This document shows positions 10,601-25,600 of a stretch of 64,000 nucleotides of DNA, one piece after another. The stretch is from Psococerastis gibbosa (lineage: Eukaryota; Arthropoda; Insecta; Psocodea; Psocidae), in NCBI GenBank assembly GCA_963971405.1, contig OZ020486.1, positions 5,851,419-5,915,418 on the forward strand. Reading direction: 5' to 3'. The notes below the pieces were generated by a model. The model did not search any database and was not told where the DNA came from. It was given only the letters and a program-made list of their open reading frames with translations. The position numbers and the translations under genes were made by a program. Numbering within the stretch: position 1 is the first letter of the stretch; every line of letters starts with the position of its first letter.

Positions 10601-13600
10601 GCCATCGAAGCTGTACTTATAAGAACATACCGAAGGTTCATGAAAAAATTTCTTCTGGTACATATGGTTCTTTTTATTTTGGTCCTCAGACGTCCCATAC
10701 GCCTTCCTCCATGCGGTTTTGCTTCTGACAGTCCCCTTGTCTCTTCCCCCATTCTTACCTGCCAATTAGTATATATTCTACGCGTATTTCCACTGTTTTA
10801 GCTCTAGGATCTTTTCCAGTATCATACCACACGGCTGGAATGATATTAGAGGCAACCGCTTCATGTTGGATCATGTCTTAATACTGTGGATTCATTATTA
10901 CTCCGATTCAGTACGTTTCTGTCTGTTAAGTGTTAAGAATGAATCTCCTGTTGGCTGTTGTTGCCGGTACAAAGAAAGGTGCGGTTGATTTTTTTTTAAG
11001 GTAGGAAGGCTTACAATAGCCTCCACGAACTATAGGACATTGGTCGACAGCTATTTTAAGAATATATCGGAAATGGCCTATTAAAATAATATAAAGAACC
11101 GGTCCGAGTTTACTCGAACATGCTTTCCAATTTATCAACATTAGTAGACAGAGAAAATGAGTAATTTCATGGTAAATAATTTTCCTATGGTTAAATTTCC
11201 GATATCTCGGGGGGGTTTGTCCACCTGACGTCACTGGAGGTGAGGTAAATTCTAGATAGGTCAGACCAACACATTACCACACAGCAATACTGGCAGGGCA
11301 CGCAATGCATTTGAGCGTGAATTTTCTATCATTTTATCAAAAAAACATTTTGTTTTACAAAACCAAATACTTTTCTGGGAAAGCAACCTGTCCGGTTACT
11401 CAATTTAACACCTAAAACATACCTGAAGGTAGAAATCATCGATAGAAAGTTTCGCAGAAAAATTATTTTTTAGTCATTTTTCATTAAAATTTAGTTATTT
11501 TTATTTTTTTACCCCCAGAAGCAACCTATCAAGAGGCAAGCGACCCCACGCATTTCGTAAACATTAATAACGACTACAATATATGTGAATTTAAAAGAAA
11601 TCGTTGGAGCTTTTTTTATGGGAAATAATTTTTTTAGACGTTTTTTAGTAGAGTTTGAGAATAAACCCCCCCCCCCCAAATTAAGTTAGCCCCAAATAAA
11701 AAAAATTGTTCCGAGGTATGATTTTTGTGAACCCACATGCCGAATTTCATCAAAATCGACCGAGTAGTTTGCCCGGAAATCGACGCACAGACAGACATTT
11801 CGTAAAAACTTTTTTGGGTTCCTGGGACCTTAAAACGTGTAAATCCGTTGAAATCTCGGAATCGAAAATTTCGACAGTCACAAAGCTTTCCTTATACTAT
11901 GTATGAATTGGAAAGCAATAAATGTCAAAATAATCGGTTTATAAGCTTAAAATACAGTTTTTCTTTACATATTACGCAAAAACCCGAAAAAAGTTATGTG
12001 GGATGATGACGGAAAAGGTCCCAGCTCTATCCCACCTCTTATCCTCAGCTACCCGCCGAAGGTCCCAGCTCTATCCCACCTCTTATCCTCAGCTACCCGC
12101 CGAAGGTCCCAGCTCATCAAAGCAAAACACATAATCAGCTAATCCTGCTTCCCTGTACTAATGAGCTAACCCAGCAGACTCAACATACGATACATGAATG
12201 AATGAAATTATGAATGAATCGCCAAAACTACAACTGTAGAAGTGTGCAGTTACGTGCTTGAAAAGCGACAACAGCGCTCGGTTGTATAGCCGATTAAAAG
12301 CTGGACAGCCAAGGTCGAGTGACGGAATCAATTAAATGCAATTACCATAGCATGTAGTCACAATATTGTTTGCTTGCACTTGCAATTAGAACTAGTGGGC
12401 TGAGTCAGCTTTACTGATACTTTGCTTTCATCATTGTAGGAACAAATTGGTCCCATCAACACTTTTTTTTTTGTACAAAGTCAATTTTCTCATGAAATAT
12501 CGATCTTATTTTCTAGTCGTTATCTATCGATTGGTTTGTAGCAAATCTTTCCATCTTCAATGTCCTGGGCCGTTCTGTTCAGTTCCGAGTAGGTTCCGCA
12601 TCTCATGTCTTCCTAAAGTAGGGTTGCCAACTTTTCTTTCCCGAAATAAAGTACATCTAACTTTTGAGAAAGAAAATAAAGAAACTTATTTTAAAAAAAG
12701 AGTAATAGTATACTGTATTTACTGTTAAATGAGTCAAAATTACGCCGAAAATACGCTTTAACATTGTATTGTAAATCAGGGGGGTTCGAATTACGAGCTA
12801 TTTACTATTTAAAACAATATTTTTTTTGAGGTTTTCGCAGAATACTTATTTTTTTGAAAGCTACTAAAAGCCTCTTCACACTGCAAATCTAAATTTATGT
12901 AAATAAATAGCTCATTTCTAATTAAGTTTATAAAAATCAGAAAAAAATATTTTGCTTTTTACATGTTTCAGAAAAAGAGTATTTTTGCGTGCTCTAAATG
13001 ATCTTCAGTTTGTAGAGTACACATGCATTAAAAAGAGTACAATACTCTGAAATAGAGTAGGTTGGCAACCCTATCCTAAAGTGTCCGAAACCGTATTTCT
13101 TCATATCCCAACAAGTGGGAAAGCATGGTACCACAAGAACAGCAGCGAGTATACTTCACGAACTATAGTTGTACTTCAAAATAGCACCAAATTTCAAAGG
13201 TTTGCCAACTTCTTGTCTTTTTCTTATATGCAATATGCACCATGTCTCTCAGCCCTAAAGCAGTATGCTTACCATAAAGCAGTATGCTTCTATCGATCAT
13301 TGAGGCTTAAATGAGTAGTACGAGTAGATGAAGCGTCCCTCTACATTTCAATGCATAGTTTGCAGCCGGCACTAACACCGTTTGGCCACTGATTTTGAAG
13401 GGTAAAAAAAAACAAGGTTGGACTAGGTTCATGCCATCAGAAACTGTGGCCAAACGGTGTAAGTTCTTACTTTTACTTTTTCCGCGCCATTTCCTTATGG
13501 AGGGTCAGCGGCAGAGCTTCGGCGTTTCCAGACGGTCCTCCCGTGTGAGCCCGGTTTCTTGCAGGCATGGACAGTCCGGGACTACCAGTTAGTGCAGGCA

Positions 13601-16600
13601 TTAAAATGAAGAGGAGCATCTAGTCTACTTATTAATGGCTCTATAACCGGTATTATATCGTCACCCTAAAGTCAGAAGGGCGTACCATCAAAAAACAACA
13701 TTTCGAGATAATCGCGTAACTGGCTCACCTTACCTCGAAAACAGAAAACTCATAAGTTTTAAGCTTAAACTCCCCCCCCCCCCCCCTACTCCTAGTAATA
13801 TAAGGTCGTCAATATCCCCGTCTCAACACAAAAGACTACAATTTGCCGACGAGGCAGAAACAATAAAAAGAATCAATCGAGAGAAAACAAGAAACTGTAC
13901 GTGTAAGACAGTCCCCACCCCCTCTTCCATTGCCCCGTGTATAGGATCGGTCAAAGGGAGCAGTGGGGGCCGCCTAGTCGGACGTAGGGGGCACGTAAGC
14001 AATGAGCGGCCGAGGGCATCCTCACGCACCACATGTTTAATCGACTAGGGGACCCCGGAAATCCCTTCTTGTACAATAATTTATGCCACCTTGTTCGCCA
14101 TCATTAACCCGTGCGTATAGATGATGAGCGGACCCTTAATTTGGTATTATTATCATCCCTGTGGCTGTATACGGAAAGTTTAGCAAGGGGTTCAATAAGC
14201 AGACTCAAAATTCAGGGACGGATCCAGCCCATTTTTTTGGGGGGGGGGGGGGTAGCTGAGGGTCAAAATAGGAAAAACTTATGTAGGATCGACTATAATT
14301 TTCAATAGATTTACCAAATTTTGGGGGGGGGGCAGCTACCCCCCCCCCCCTGTATCCATCCTTGAGACTCATCCGATATACATATCGCTCATGCACGAGA
14401 AAAGTGACACATTTCTAAATATTGACTTATGAGATAATTCAAATTATAGTTCTGACCATTTTTTAGTTTTTACTTGTAGTACTAACGAGGCACTTAATAC
14501 TTTTGAGATGTGACAGTTTACTTGAAAGAGAAGTGTAATTACCACGTCAACGCCTGGAGCACATTCCGAATTATGTCAGTATTGCCAAGCCCGAAGTAGT
14601 CAAACTTGACAATGGATCAGTGACAAAACGCAATCTTATGGAAACAAATTAAACTAGATATGTGACACTACATTCATAAAATTCGCTATATTTTCCTCGA
14701 CATTTTTGTTTATAAATAACTCAATTTTGCAATTTTTTGAAGTGTCACTTTTCTCGTGCATGAGCGATATGTACTATATATATATATATATATTTTTTAC
14801 ATAAAGAGCATATCGGAGTACCCCCTGCTGCTGTCGTGCCACCAACCCTCCATGAGGATAAGGCGCAGTAAAAGTAAGTATTTTATTTAGATGGAGAAGA
14901 AGAAAACGCCGTGGCACGGTAAAGGTCTAGGCTTGAGGACAGGCAGAGAATACTCTCTCATGACCACTCCTATATATCGGATGTTGTGGTCAGCAGAGAT
15001 GGAGAAGACGAGGACCTTTATCGCCTTCAAGCCCTCGTCGAGGCTATTGCAGTCGTAGGCAGACGGTGCACCGCGGTCTCTTGGCAGTAGTCCCAGTCGA
15101 CTTGGCGGTGCGATGCTATATTTAGGCCGCTGACCCTCCGCAGAAGGTGAAGGTCTCGACGGACCACTGCACCAACGCCACGAACCAGTGCAATAGAGCC
15201 TACAGTTGTATATAGGAGAGATGGGACATTCGAGTCCGCAAAAAAAAAAAAAAAAAAAAAAAAAATAACCCTGAGGCCGCCTGCGGGTCGTTTGATATTA
15301 GCTAGGGATCCGCCATGTTGTATCCATTATAAGCATTGGGTGGTTACCTATTTATTTTTAGAAATTTATCGTTGTTTATTTATTATTATTTAAAAAATGT
15401 GCTACCAATTATTTTTTCATAAGTTTCATAAGAAAATACTAAAACGTGTATTCGTTTTTTTTCCAACATTTTTCAATCTTTTACTTTTCTTACAATACTT
15501 ACCATATAGGAAATATGGGATACAACATGGCGGATGACAATACCTGGGTATATAGTGCCTTAGCATTAGCTAATTCTTGGGGTTTAAAATGTAAACAAAA
15601 CCATTTTGAATAGCATTTTCCATTCCAAAATTGTCTCTTTTACATTTTTAATCCCAGGTTAAAATTGAAATGAGTCGCCATAATAAGCCCGCTGCTACCT
15701 CTTTTCAATGACTGCTCCTAGAAGACGGGGCAGATGGCCCTAGAAATTTAAAAAAAAAAAAATGGCGGGAAACTAATGTCCCATCTCTCCGATATATAAC
15801 TCCAGTAAAGCCCCACTGTATGTGCCGCACAGATCCATAGAACAACCGATGGTCGAGAGATTTGGGGGCTGATTAATATTCCGCAACATGCCAATTGACA
15901 CACCTTGTGCGTCCAATGTGCGTACAATATTGTTTTTGTTTTGCCCCATTATAATCGTTGTATCCATTACATAAAAAACATCACCTCTACCTACTACGGC
16001 TCTCACAGTGTACCCTAGCAGAACTAATGAGTTATACAAAGATTTAGGCGCCCATTCCACCGACCGGCTAGGGCTATTTACAAAAACGGTGACGTGGTAG
16101 CAGACATTCAAGACTTAGGTGGCGTTTCCACCGACCTCGCATTGCAGAATGCAAATGACATTGACGGAAATTAGAATTTCTCTTTTTATAGAAATCTATT
16201 AAAATGTTTGTACTTAACACATCCCATGACGCCATTTTTTATTTTTAGTTTGTTTGTGATTTTACTGTATGATCATTGATCAATTTTAACTATGGCATAG
16301 AGGAAAATATACATTTCCGTCAATTCTACAATGCGAGGTCGGTGGAAACCCCGCCTAAGTCTTGAATGTCTGCTACCACGTCACTGTTTTTGTAAATAGC
16401 CCTAACCGGTCGGTGGAATGGGCGCCTTACGAATCAGTCATATCGGCCGACTTGTATAAATGTTAAAACATCGTTTGAGTGAAAGTCAGGCACTATATAC
16501 CCGGGTATTGTCATCCGCCATTTTTTATCTTATAATTCCTGTATGGTAAGTATTGAAGTAATAAGTTAAGAAAGTAAAAGATTGAAAAGAACGAAAACAC

Positions 16601-19600
16601 GGTTTATTATTAAACACTTCCCTAATTGGTAGAACGTTTTTTAAATTATAATAAATAAATAACGATAAATTTCTAAAAATAAATAAGTAAACACCCAATG
16701 CTTGGCTTATACACCAGACTTATAATGGATAAAAAATGGCGGATGACAATAGCTGTCTAATATGGAGTCCTAAGTGAAAGGAAATACGTCATTTTAAAAA
16801 TAGGGACACTGATGGATGACCTTTGACCTTGACTTAAGTCAAGATCCTCCGATTAGATTTTCTTAGACCTGCAAACTTTTAATTAGAGAACACGACGAGG
16901 AACATTTCTATGAAGAAATAAAAACCAAGGTTTGCACCTATTTTACTGGAATATAATTAAAATTGCCGGTGAGTAACAAATGACGTAACTGACCCAACTT
17001 TGTTTTATTTATTATTTATTACAATTTTATTTTAGCTATACAATTTAATTAATTTTCGTGAATGATGGTGAATAGGGTCATGGTGGTGAATCGGGGCAAA
17101 ACATTTTTGTACTTTGTATTTGTATTGTATTTGCAATGATATCAAAGCGTTGATTTTTCCATAAGCCTCAATACTATTTTAAAATGATTTTTAATTACGT
17201 ATTATTTTAAAGTGATATTTTTCTATAAATCATGGAGAATATATATGAATATTAAATTATATGCAGCGAAATAAGGTCCACGTATAGTAAAAATATTATA
17301 AAAAATATTAAAAGAATTAATTAGATGCTAAGAGCTTAGTTTTCGCATTTTCGCGGCCATTTTGAATAATATGGATATCGGTTTGTCATCAGCGAACCTA
17401 GTGACCAAAACTGTCCCTACAGAACCTCATACTCGCACGCCGCAGTTTTTACTCTATTCACCATCATTCACGGTATTTTCTTTATTATCACGCCCGAAAA
17501 TCCCGGGATTGTCTCCTTTTGGAATCCCGGACATTAAAATTTGATCGATGTCGCGAGATTCAGAACAACTGTGTTATTACATTCGCTATACACACAATAT
17601 TCAATAATATTCAATAATAATGGAGTCGTTCCAAAAGTGTCATTATCAACTGTGAAAATCACACATCCGTTCCAAAGCCCCTCATATGATAACCTTAAAC
17701 TGATAACAGCGATGGATGAAGCACCCACCACGAGAGATAATAACGACTACCAGCCGGAGCCCCAAGAGATAACCAAGCCGTCTATCACGGAGTATACACA
17801 GAGAAAACAAAAGATAACATACTTTGCGTGAATTCATCAAACATAACATAAGGTTATCGCACTTGTATATATTTGCACATAACATACTGCAGCTTATCGC
17901 AAACATATTTCTAGGGAGCTTAAATACTGCCCCCCCCCCTCCCCCACTATCTCTATCCCATAAAGCAAATCATAAACATCTGCAATCAGTTCTAGTCTGT
18001 TGTAGATATGATTCCTTTTTAAGGAGTTTCATTCACTCATATATAATTTTTCTTCTTCCGGCTCTACAGGCCTTTGGTCGGCTGTTCAGCACTCCTCGAG
18101 TCATATCGCTTTTTACGATGCTCCACCATCTACGGACTCCCAACTCGCAGAGGTCGGTTTCTGCTTCGACCTTCCAGCGGTTTCGTCACTCCTATCTAAA
18201 CTCTACTAAAATTGTTCATTTAGCATACAGTACATCGCATATCTGTACCCACAATATATATTACATAGCCGGCTATTCCACTTGTCAATATTCCGTCATT
18301 TCTCCATCAATAATAAGTCTCTACCACATTATAACTTAATTTATAATATAATATAAATGCAACATTGATGATATTTCCTCAAAATTGAAGAAAAACTGAC
18401 AAGTGGAATAGCCGCCATACAAATATTTCAATTATCGTTGATATGTACATTTAGGTGTAAGAGAGGGCCACAGACCCTAATTTCGCTGTATCTACATTTA
18501 TTTTATTTTTTCAATAAAGACTTAAAACCAACTTTAACCCCTTTTAAACTAGGGGGTAGGGAGAGGAAATGAAAAAAAAGTTGAAAAATGACAAGCTGCC
18601 AAGAAAATCTGACGTCCGTTTCAAAAACTACCCTCTCATATTGAACAAGAGATGAATTTGACGCCCTCAAAGGTAGAAATAATAATAATACCGTAGCTTA
18701 CGGGCCGAGGGACACAATGTTTGGCTATAAATTATCCAAATGGACTCTGTCTCCATGGAAATCTACCCCCCCCCCCCTTCTTTCCTAACCCAAACCCCCT
18801 CCCCCCTCTATGCTCCAGCCCGCGGGCCCTAGCTGGCTTGCGGTTCGGGGGGTACGAGCTCCCCACAGGCACAAACTTTACTTTACGAAAACTCGAGGAT
18901 TACTAAGACCGTCCTTATTCAGTGATGTTTGCATACTGCTGCACTGTAATTAAGAGGCGGCGACGAGGAACCAGATTTTCAGACTAAGGGACAGTGGCGT
19001 AACAATGATTTTATAAGGAGGTGCAACCAAATAGCGCCAATGATTAACTTATGGAGAATCCTCGCACTGATTGTTGATTGGTTGGCTTGGGAACGCAGCT
19101 ACCTGAGCTAACAAAAGTAACCTGAAATAATTGTGGAATTCCCGCAAGATTAAGGCATAGATTTCAAAATGTTCTGTTAACAAAGTATGAGCAAGTCCAT
19201 AAATTATGAATAAATAAATAAATTTCTCCTTCCACAGCCATAAAGATATGAAAAATGGCCAGATGATGCTGACACACCACGAGGTACCAAATTAACTTAT
19301 TGCCGAATGCCGGGGTTAAAATTGTAAACAAAACTGTATTTAAGAATATCACTTTGCATTATATATACATTTTTTTACATTTTCAACCCCCAAAATAAAA
19401 AAAATTGGTACCGTGAGCTGCGGCAGCTGCTGAAATATTATTACTCCAAAGAAACCCGATAATTTACATTAAATAGATTTTATAGAATTGTGGTAGCCTG
19501 AATCAGTAAAATCAGGTAATTAGGCTGATTTTTACTTAGAAAACTTGTAGTCTTTATGAATTTCTATGGGCCGAGTATGGCGATTGTTAATAAGCTTACT

Positions 19601-22600
19601 CCTGGGGTTAAAACTTTAAACAAATACATTTTGAATACCTAGCACTTTCCACTTTAAAATTTATATTTTTTAATACCAGGGTATTACATTAACCCCGGTA
19701 TTATAATCACCGACCTCGCATTGCAGAATGCAAATGACATTGACGGAAATGTTTGTTTTTCTTTTTATAGAAATCTATTAAAATGTTTGTAATTAACATA
19801 TCCCATGACGCCATTTTTTAATTTTAGTTAGTTTGTTTGTGATTTTACTGTATGATCAATGATCAATTTTAACTATGGCATAGTGGAAAACAAACATTTC
19901 CGTCAATGTCATTTGCATTCTGCAATACGAGGTCCGTGGAAACCCCGATTAAGTCTTAAATGTCTGCTAACACGTCACCGTTTTTGTAAATAGCCCTAGC
20001 CGGTCGGTGGAGTGGGCGCCTTATTGAAGAAAGACCTTGCCATGTTGACATGTTGTTTACGTATAGAATTGATTCACAAGGAGAGAATAAATACCAAATG
20101 CATGGATTTATTCTCTCCTTGTGAATCAATTCTATAAGTAAACAACATGTCAACTTTCATTTACTAAAACATAAAACTCCTGTTAGGAAAAAGGTCTTCA
20201 GGAAGAATACTGCAACGTCTGCAACACACAGCGAGGGGCACAACAGTACACAATACACAATGACTTCAGTGCAATCGCAAAAACGTGCCCCCAAATAAGA
20301 AAAACAAAAAAAAACAGGTACTGGTGTGACAAATACCGAAACCTAACCTTGTTTCCCCTAATTTTCCGATGACTTTATTAGGCGTCAGCCTGGCCCCATG
20401 CGGTTAATATAACAACAAAAAAAACTCCGAGGAACAAAAACAAAACGGCCCAAAATATCAGAGAGTTTCTCCAGAATGTTCCATTGTGTCCAAAGTCTGA
20501 CAAAAAATTCCCATGATATTGGCCGTCGGTGCACCGGGCAATGAAGGACGGTTTTCATATAGGGTAAGCCGGGGCAGCATGGCCCACCAGATGTTCTCTC
20601 TATAACAACCCATCCCTTCTATAAAACGGGACGCGATCCATCTCAAAGTTTTTGTAAGCGGACGGGTTCTTTCGAAGAGGGGCGGCACGTGTCAAATTTA
20701 AAGACTGTGCTGTTGCTGAGTATGGAAAATATGCCCATGTAAAAAAGTAATAATAATAATAATGTCCGGAAGGACTCTGTATATGAATCTAGACCTACTT
20801 AAAGTGGCCCATTGGCCCCTTGTCCAATGCCAACGACCCCATGGATTTAGGAGATTATTTATATTGTTTCCGTATGCATTTTTGGCCATTGGCAAACTGG
20901 TATGTCAATCTACACCAACTACAAGCGATAATGGATAAGCTAAGACAAACGTCAAGCTTACAATAATAATAATAATTGTGTATTGACCAGAAAATTGACA
21001 ACTACATTTAAGAGAAAATAAATAAATTTCTGACAATACATCAATGACGGCGATGAGCGTAAGCCCATATAGCTCAAAAACTTAACTTAATTTAGTCTAC
21101 TGTATCCTAATTCTAATTTTTTTGATCATTTGTTCACCCTCTTGAGATATTAGAAACAATTTTAATTTTGCCATAAAATTGAGGCAACGTAAAAGACGAA
21201 AGCATGACTTAACCAAGTACAGATACGAGTCATGTAAAAACGTATGTTTTTACATTTATCAAGCCATTCAGCCAAAAAATGCGTAATGGCCTTATTTTTG
21301 TTTTTAAATATCATAGGGTGATAGCTAATTAATTAATTTCGGGCCCAGAGCGCTAATGTTGACAAGAATGTTCTTTAAAAAATATATATAAACTGTGATA
21401 ATACACAATATATACGAGTATTTTGTCTTGTGATCGAACTATCGTCAATCCATAAAAGTCGATAGTCATACTTCAAACGTCTTCTTCCTTTTAGATATGT
21501 TATAGATTAACAATAGTTCGGATAAACAAAAGTATTGCGTATTATCAAAGTTTATAAATTTCAGGAGGCATTTTAAAGAGCGTTTTGTCAATATACCCGC
21601 TGTGGGACGAAAATTTAATTAATTAAGGTCTCACGCCATGTTGTTTTCCAACACTTGGGAAAGATTCCCCTTAGGCGGCCATTCCAGTCAATTTTTCTTC
21701 AATATTGATAATGTCACTGACGGAAAACTCGTAAATGTAGCATTATTATTTTTACACCCCATTCCACTAGACCATTTTCGTTTTTAATTTTTAAGTTTGC
21801 CCACCATCTTCGCTATTCCATGCTATATTACATATTTTAATCTGGAAAATATACTGAAATATATACATACCCAGGTACAGTATTTTATTATTTAAATTAT
21901 GAAATAATTCATTTGTTCCCAAGAAATTAAGTAAAATTATTAAATTAAGACGACACCGTTTTAAATTTTATTATGTTATTGCAAAGCGTGTCTTTACTCT
22001 ATAATCATTGATCAATTTGAAAATGCGGAAGATTAAATCGACAATGACATAGGGTAACACAAAAGTCTCATCAATTATTCATGAAAAAATAACTGACATT
22101 TGACAAATGGGATAGCCACCAAAAGAGAATCCTGACTGTAGATATTGGTAGATTTTAGTTTACATATTTGTATTTAATTTAAGACGTTTAATGCGATCTA
22201 TTCAATTTGTGATTTTTGGTCATTGGCAAACTGGTATACGTCCCCTATGCCAACCTACACCAGCTACAAGCGATATTGGACAAGCCATCGAATACATAAT
22301 ATAACACTATAGAATGGTCAAATATTGCAGAGATTTTTCTGGTGAAATACCTACAAACTAAAAAAGTTCGGACCACTCGCTAGTGTCAGCCCATTGTTCA
22401 ATACGTCAGTGTCCAATTCAAAACATCATTACCAGGGACGGTCAAAAATCACTCAAAATAGAAAATACCCTCAACACCATGCAACACTCAGACTTAGTTC
22501 GAAGCAGTCTTCCTGCCCCTTCAATTACTGGCTGCCTGTTTTAATAATGGCCAGTGGTATGTATTTCATTTGATTTGACCTAATATCGTACTTGTGCTCA

Positions 22601-25600
22601 CTGCTCAGCATTGGCTTTCATACAATAGCTTATTTTAGAATTTAATTTAATTAAACTTAATTATCTACTGTAAATTCCTGTTATTATTTTGAAGCCGTAC
22701 ATGACAGCTCCTTACAATTCAAATTGGAATAATGCTAACTAGAGGTATCGCTACAAATGTAAACCTGGCACTAAAGAAAAATATAAGTAATATTGATGCG
22801 CTATGCAGCAGAGGCGGTCCCAGACTGTTATATATTCAATGGACAAGCTGAGGCAAGCTTATCATTCTTGTGAGAGTTTCCTTGGTGACTTCGTGGAACT
22901 TGGAGAACGTCATAAGTAGAGGAAGAAGAACGCATACTCTACTCATGAAGCTTACCATTGACGGAACGTAACAGGTGAACCGTGACTTCACCTAGTACAG
23001 ATACTAGTCGGGGGAGCTAAACTATGTAGATAATAATAATAGATATGTAGTAAATATATGTCATACTTCTATAATACTACAATACAATTGAATTGAATAA
23101 TATACAGAAGAACCATCGTATTTCAATGGAAATTGATAATTCAATATACCCGTAAGTTGCTACGAAGGTTTCCAGAAATCCAGAACATAAGGTTGGTGTA
23201 AGAAAACAAAGAACTAAAGAAGCCGCAGTTGATGTAAAAGACTAAGAAAAGGTGGAGCGGCTGGTGAGTGGTGAAGCAGATGCTTCATGCTTGTACTTTA
23301 GCGTTTAGTGGGTCCTGGTCCTCTCAACCTGCCCATTATAGAACCTCTTCTTTTCCAAAATTAAATATACCGATCCATTTTTCGACTGTTATTCATTACT
23401 AGGGATACCCGATACAGCACTTGATATCGACACCGATAATTTTAGAGTAGTATCGACACTCATACAACATCGGCGTCCAGTATCCGATACTCTTTTGTAT
23501 CGATATTACTCATTACTTAGTTCATCGTATTGTACTTGAACATTACACCTAACAAATAAAACGTTTAAATTTGATTATATCCATGCTCTGTGCTCTCTGC
23601 TAGTTAATTATAAAAAAAATGTCAAAAAAATGAAATTAAAAAAGAAATCACTCAAATCAGTTAATGTTGATCAAATAGGCACGATACGATACATCAACTC
23701 CCAGTATCGATACGTACATTGATTCACAAGGCGCGTATTGAATACAAATTGTATGCTTATCGAAAGCATAGTATCGATTTTGTATCGGTATCGGACATCC
23801 GTATTTATTACTCTCATAGGCGTCAGGTCTTGTTTAACGAGACAGGCCAAGTTATAATGGGGGACGGTAAACGCGTTGGATTAAGAACACTTTTGGACGC
23901 CTCAGTTCCCGTATTTTACACAATATTAAATTTCACAGTAAATGAAGTAGAAGCCGTGGTCTATCTGATATCCAAACATTTCTATCAACATCTGAGGTCA
24001 ATCAATCAATCAATCATGTATTAAATGTCAACCATATATGGCATACACGTCATTTTTTATAAATTATGTCCTAAGTTAAATATTATAAGCAAATAGAGAT
24101 CGTTGTCAAGTATTAACAATTATTAACTATAATTATAACTATAACTCTCCCAGCCAATCCTCCACTGCCTCGGTCAGGGAATCACATAGGTCGACATAGT
24201 CAGTGGCATTACGTAGTAGCATCTATTTCTACCCAGCGTCAGAGATCAGAATCTTAGAAGTCTACGAACTGCCACTGAAGATGTCGACAGCAGATGTTGG
24301 CGAAATGTTTGAAAGTACGTTTACAAATCTACCACGGCCCATCAGCCCCGATTCTACTGCTTCATCATCTGACTCCGGCTGCAAAAGCCTTTGTAATGTT
24401 ATTTCACAAGAAATATTAATCGTTCTACTACAAATAAATAAATAATAATATTAATAAATATAAATCGATAATAAAAAAGTATCCGAAGTTTGTAAGTTTT
24501 AATTTTCTTATGGCCACGGTTATGTTTAAGGTTATGGATGAGCTTATGTTAAGTTTTCTAAAAATCAAGCTGACGGCTTGCAGACAGCGATCGCCGTCTT
24601 TGCCCATTAGAAATGCAAAGATGTAAACATATGACATGAATCTGTTATTGATGTTTCCATGATTCTGGTTCTGCTTAAAATTTTGTTCTGTCGTGATGAT
24701 ACGCAATTATGACTTGGAATGTTTAAGACACCAGAAATGACGTCGTGTGACTCGTGTCGAAATAGTCTCAAAATTTTCAGTAATTAGGGTCCTGTTTCTT
24801 TTTAAACTTATAAGTGAAAAATATTGTATGAGCACCCATAGAGTGAGAGAAATGACGACAAGGACAAACCCAAATGTTTTGATTTTTTTTTTTTTCAATT
24901 AGGTATCCAAAAGTTAAATACAGGATTGTACCCCTAAAAATATTTAATAAATGAAACTGCTCTTAAATAGGCAAAAAATAATTTTCCTTCTGACATTTAG
25001 GCCCGTAAAAGCTTTCAAACAAAAGACGGCGACGAAAAAAAGTTTTCAATCCCCTTACTAAGGAGGGTTGACAAAAACGTAGCCCCAAACAAAGGCGGCC
25101 CGTCGGGACCTCATCAATTGACTGCCTCATGTTGTAAACAACCTAAACTATTCCAAGGTTTGTTTACTAAGATTTACTTTTAGCACCACAATATAAGAAA
25201 ACCCTGTTCACATTAATTTCATGTAAAATGAAGCCAGAAAAAAATTTAATATTAAAGTGAAATATTAAAATATACAACAGTTCAGCGCTTACAGGGAAAA
25301 TGTATGCTATATTCGAAACACAACAAAATATGTAATAAAAACATGCTAAATAAACTGCAAATAAGACAGGCGATAGGAAAACAGTAACAATAAAGAAAAA
25401 GAAAAAACTCAGGGCAATTACGAAGTGCTCCAAGGCATATTCACTGGGCCAATGGCCGACGCGGAAAGCCTCTCTGTATTTACAGAAAAGGTAATATTTT
25501 GACTTGCTAAACTTAAAATATTAAATGATAATATGATAGTTTACCTGTCTGATGATTCTGAACTATCATAACGATCTGAACATCTGTTTTTCCGACAGCC

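Noticed and set aside
15773..16111. 112-codon minus-strand ORF
   Set aside because: It spans the end of a hAT-like element and the arm of a Harbinger MITE, so the frame is made of two repeats.
17824..18339. 171-codon plus-strand ORF
   Set aside because: It passes through C-runs and AT-rich repeats, has no domain-like pattern, and no splice or promoter context. Length is explained by low stop density.
24203..24445. 80-codon plus-strand ORF with a Ser-rich end
   Set aside because: It is a conceptual reading of the hammerhead-bearing repeat (CCCATCAGCCCCGATTCTAC), present in other frames at its other copies.
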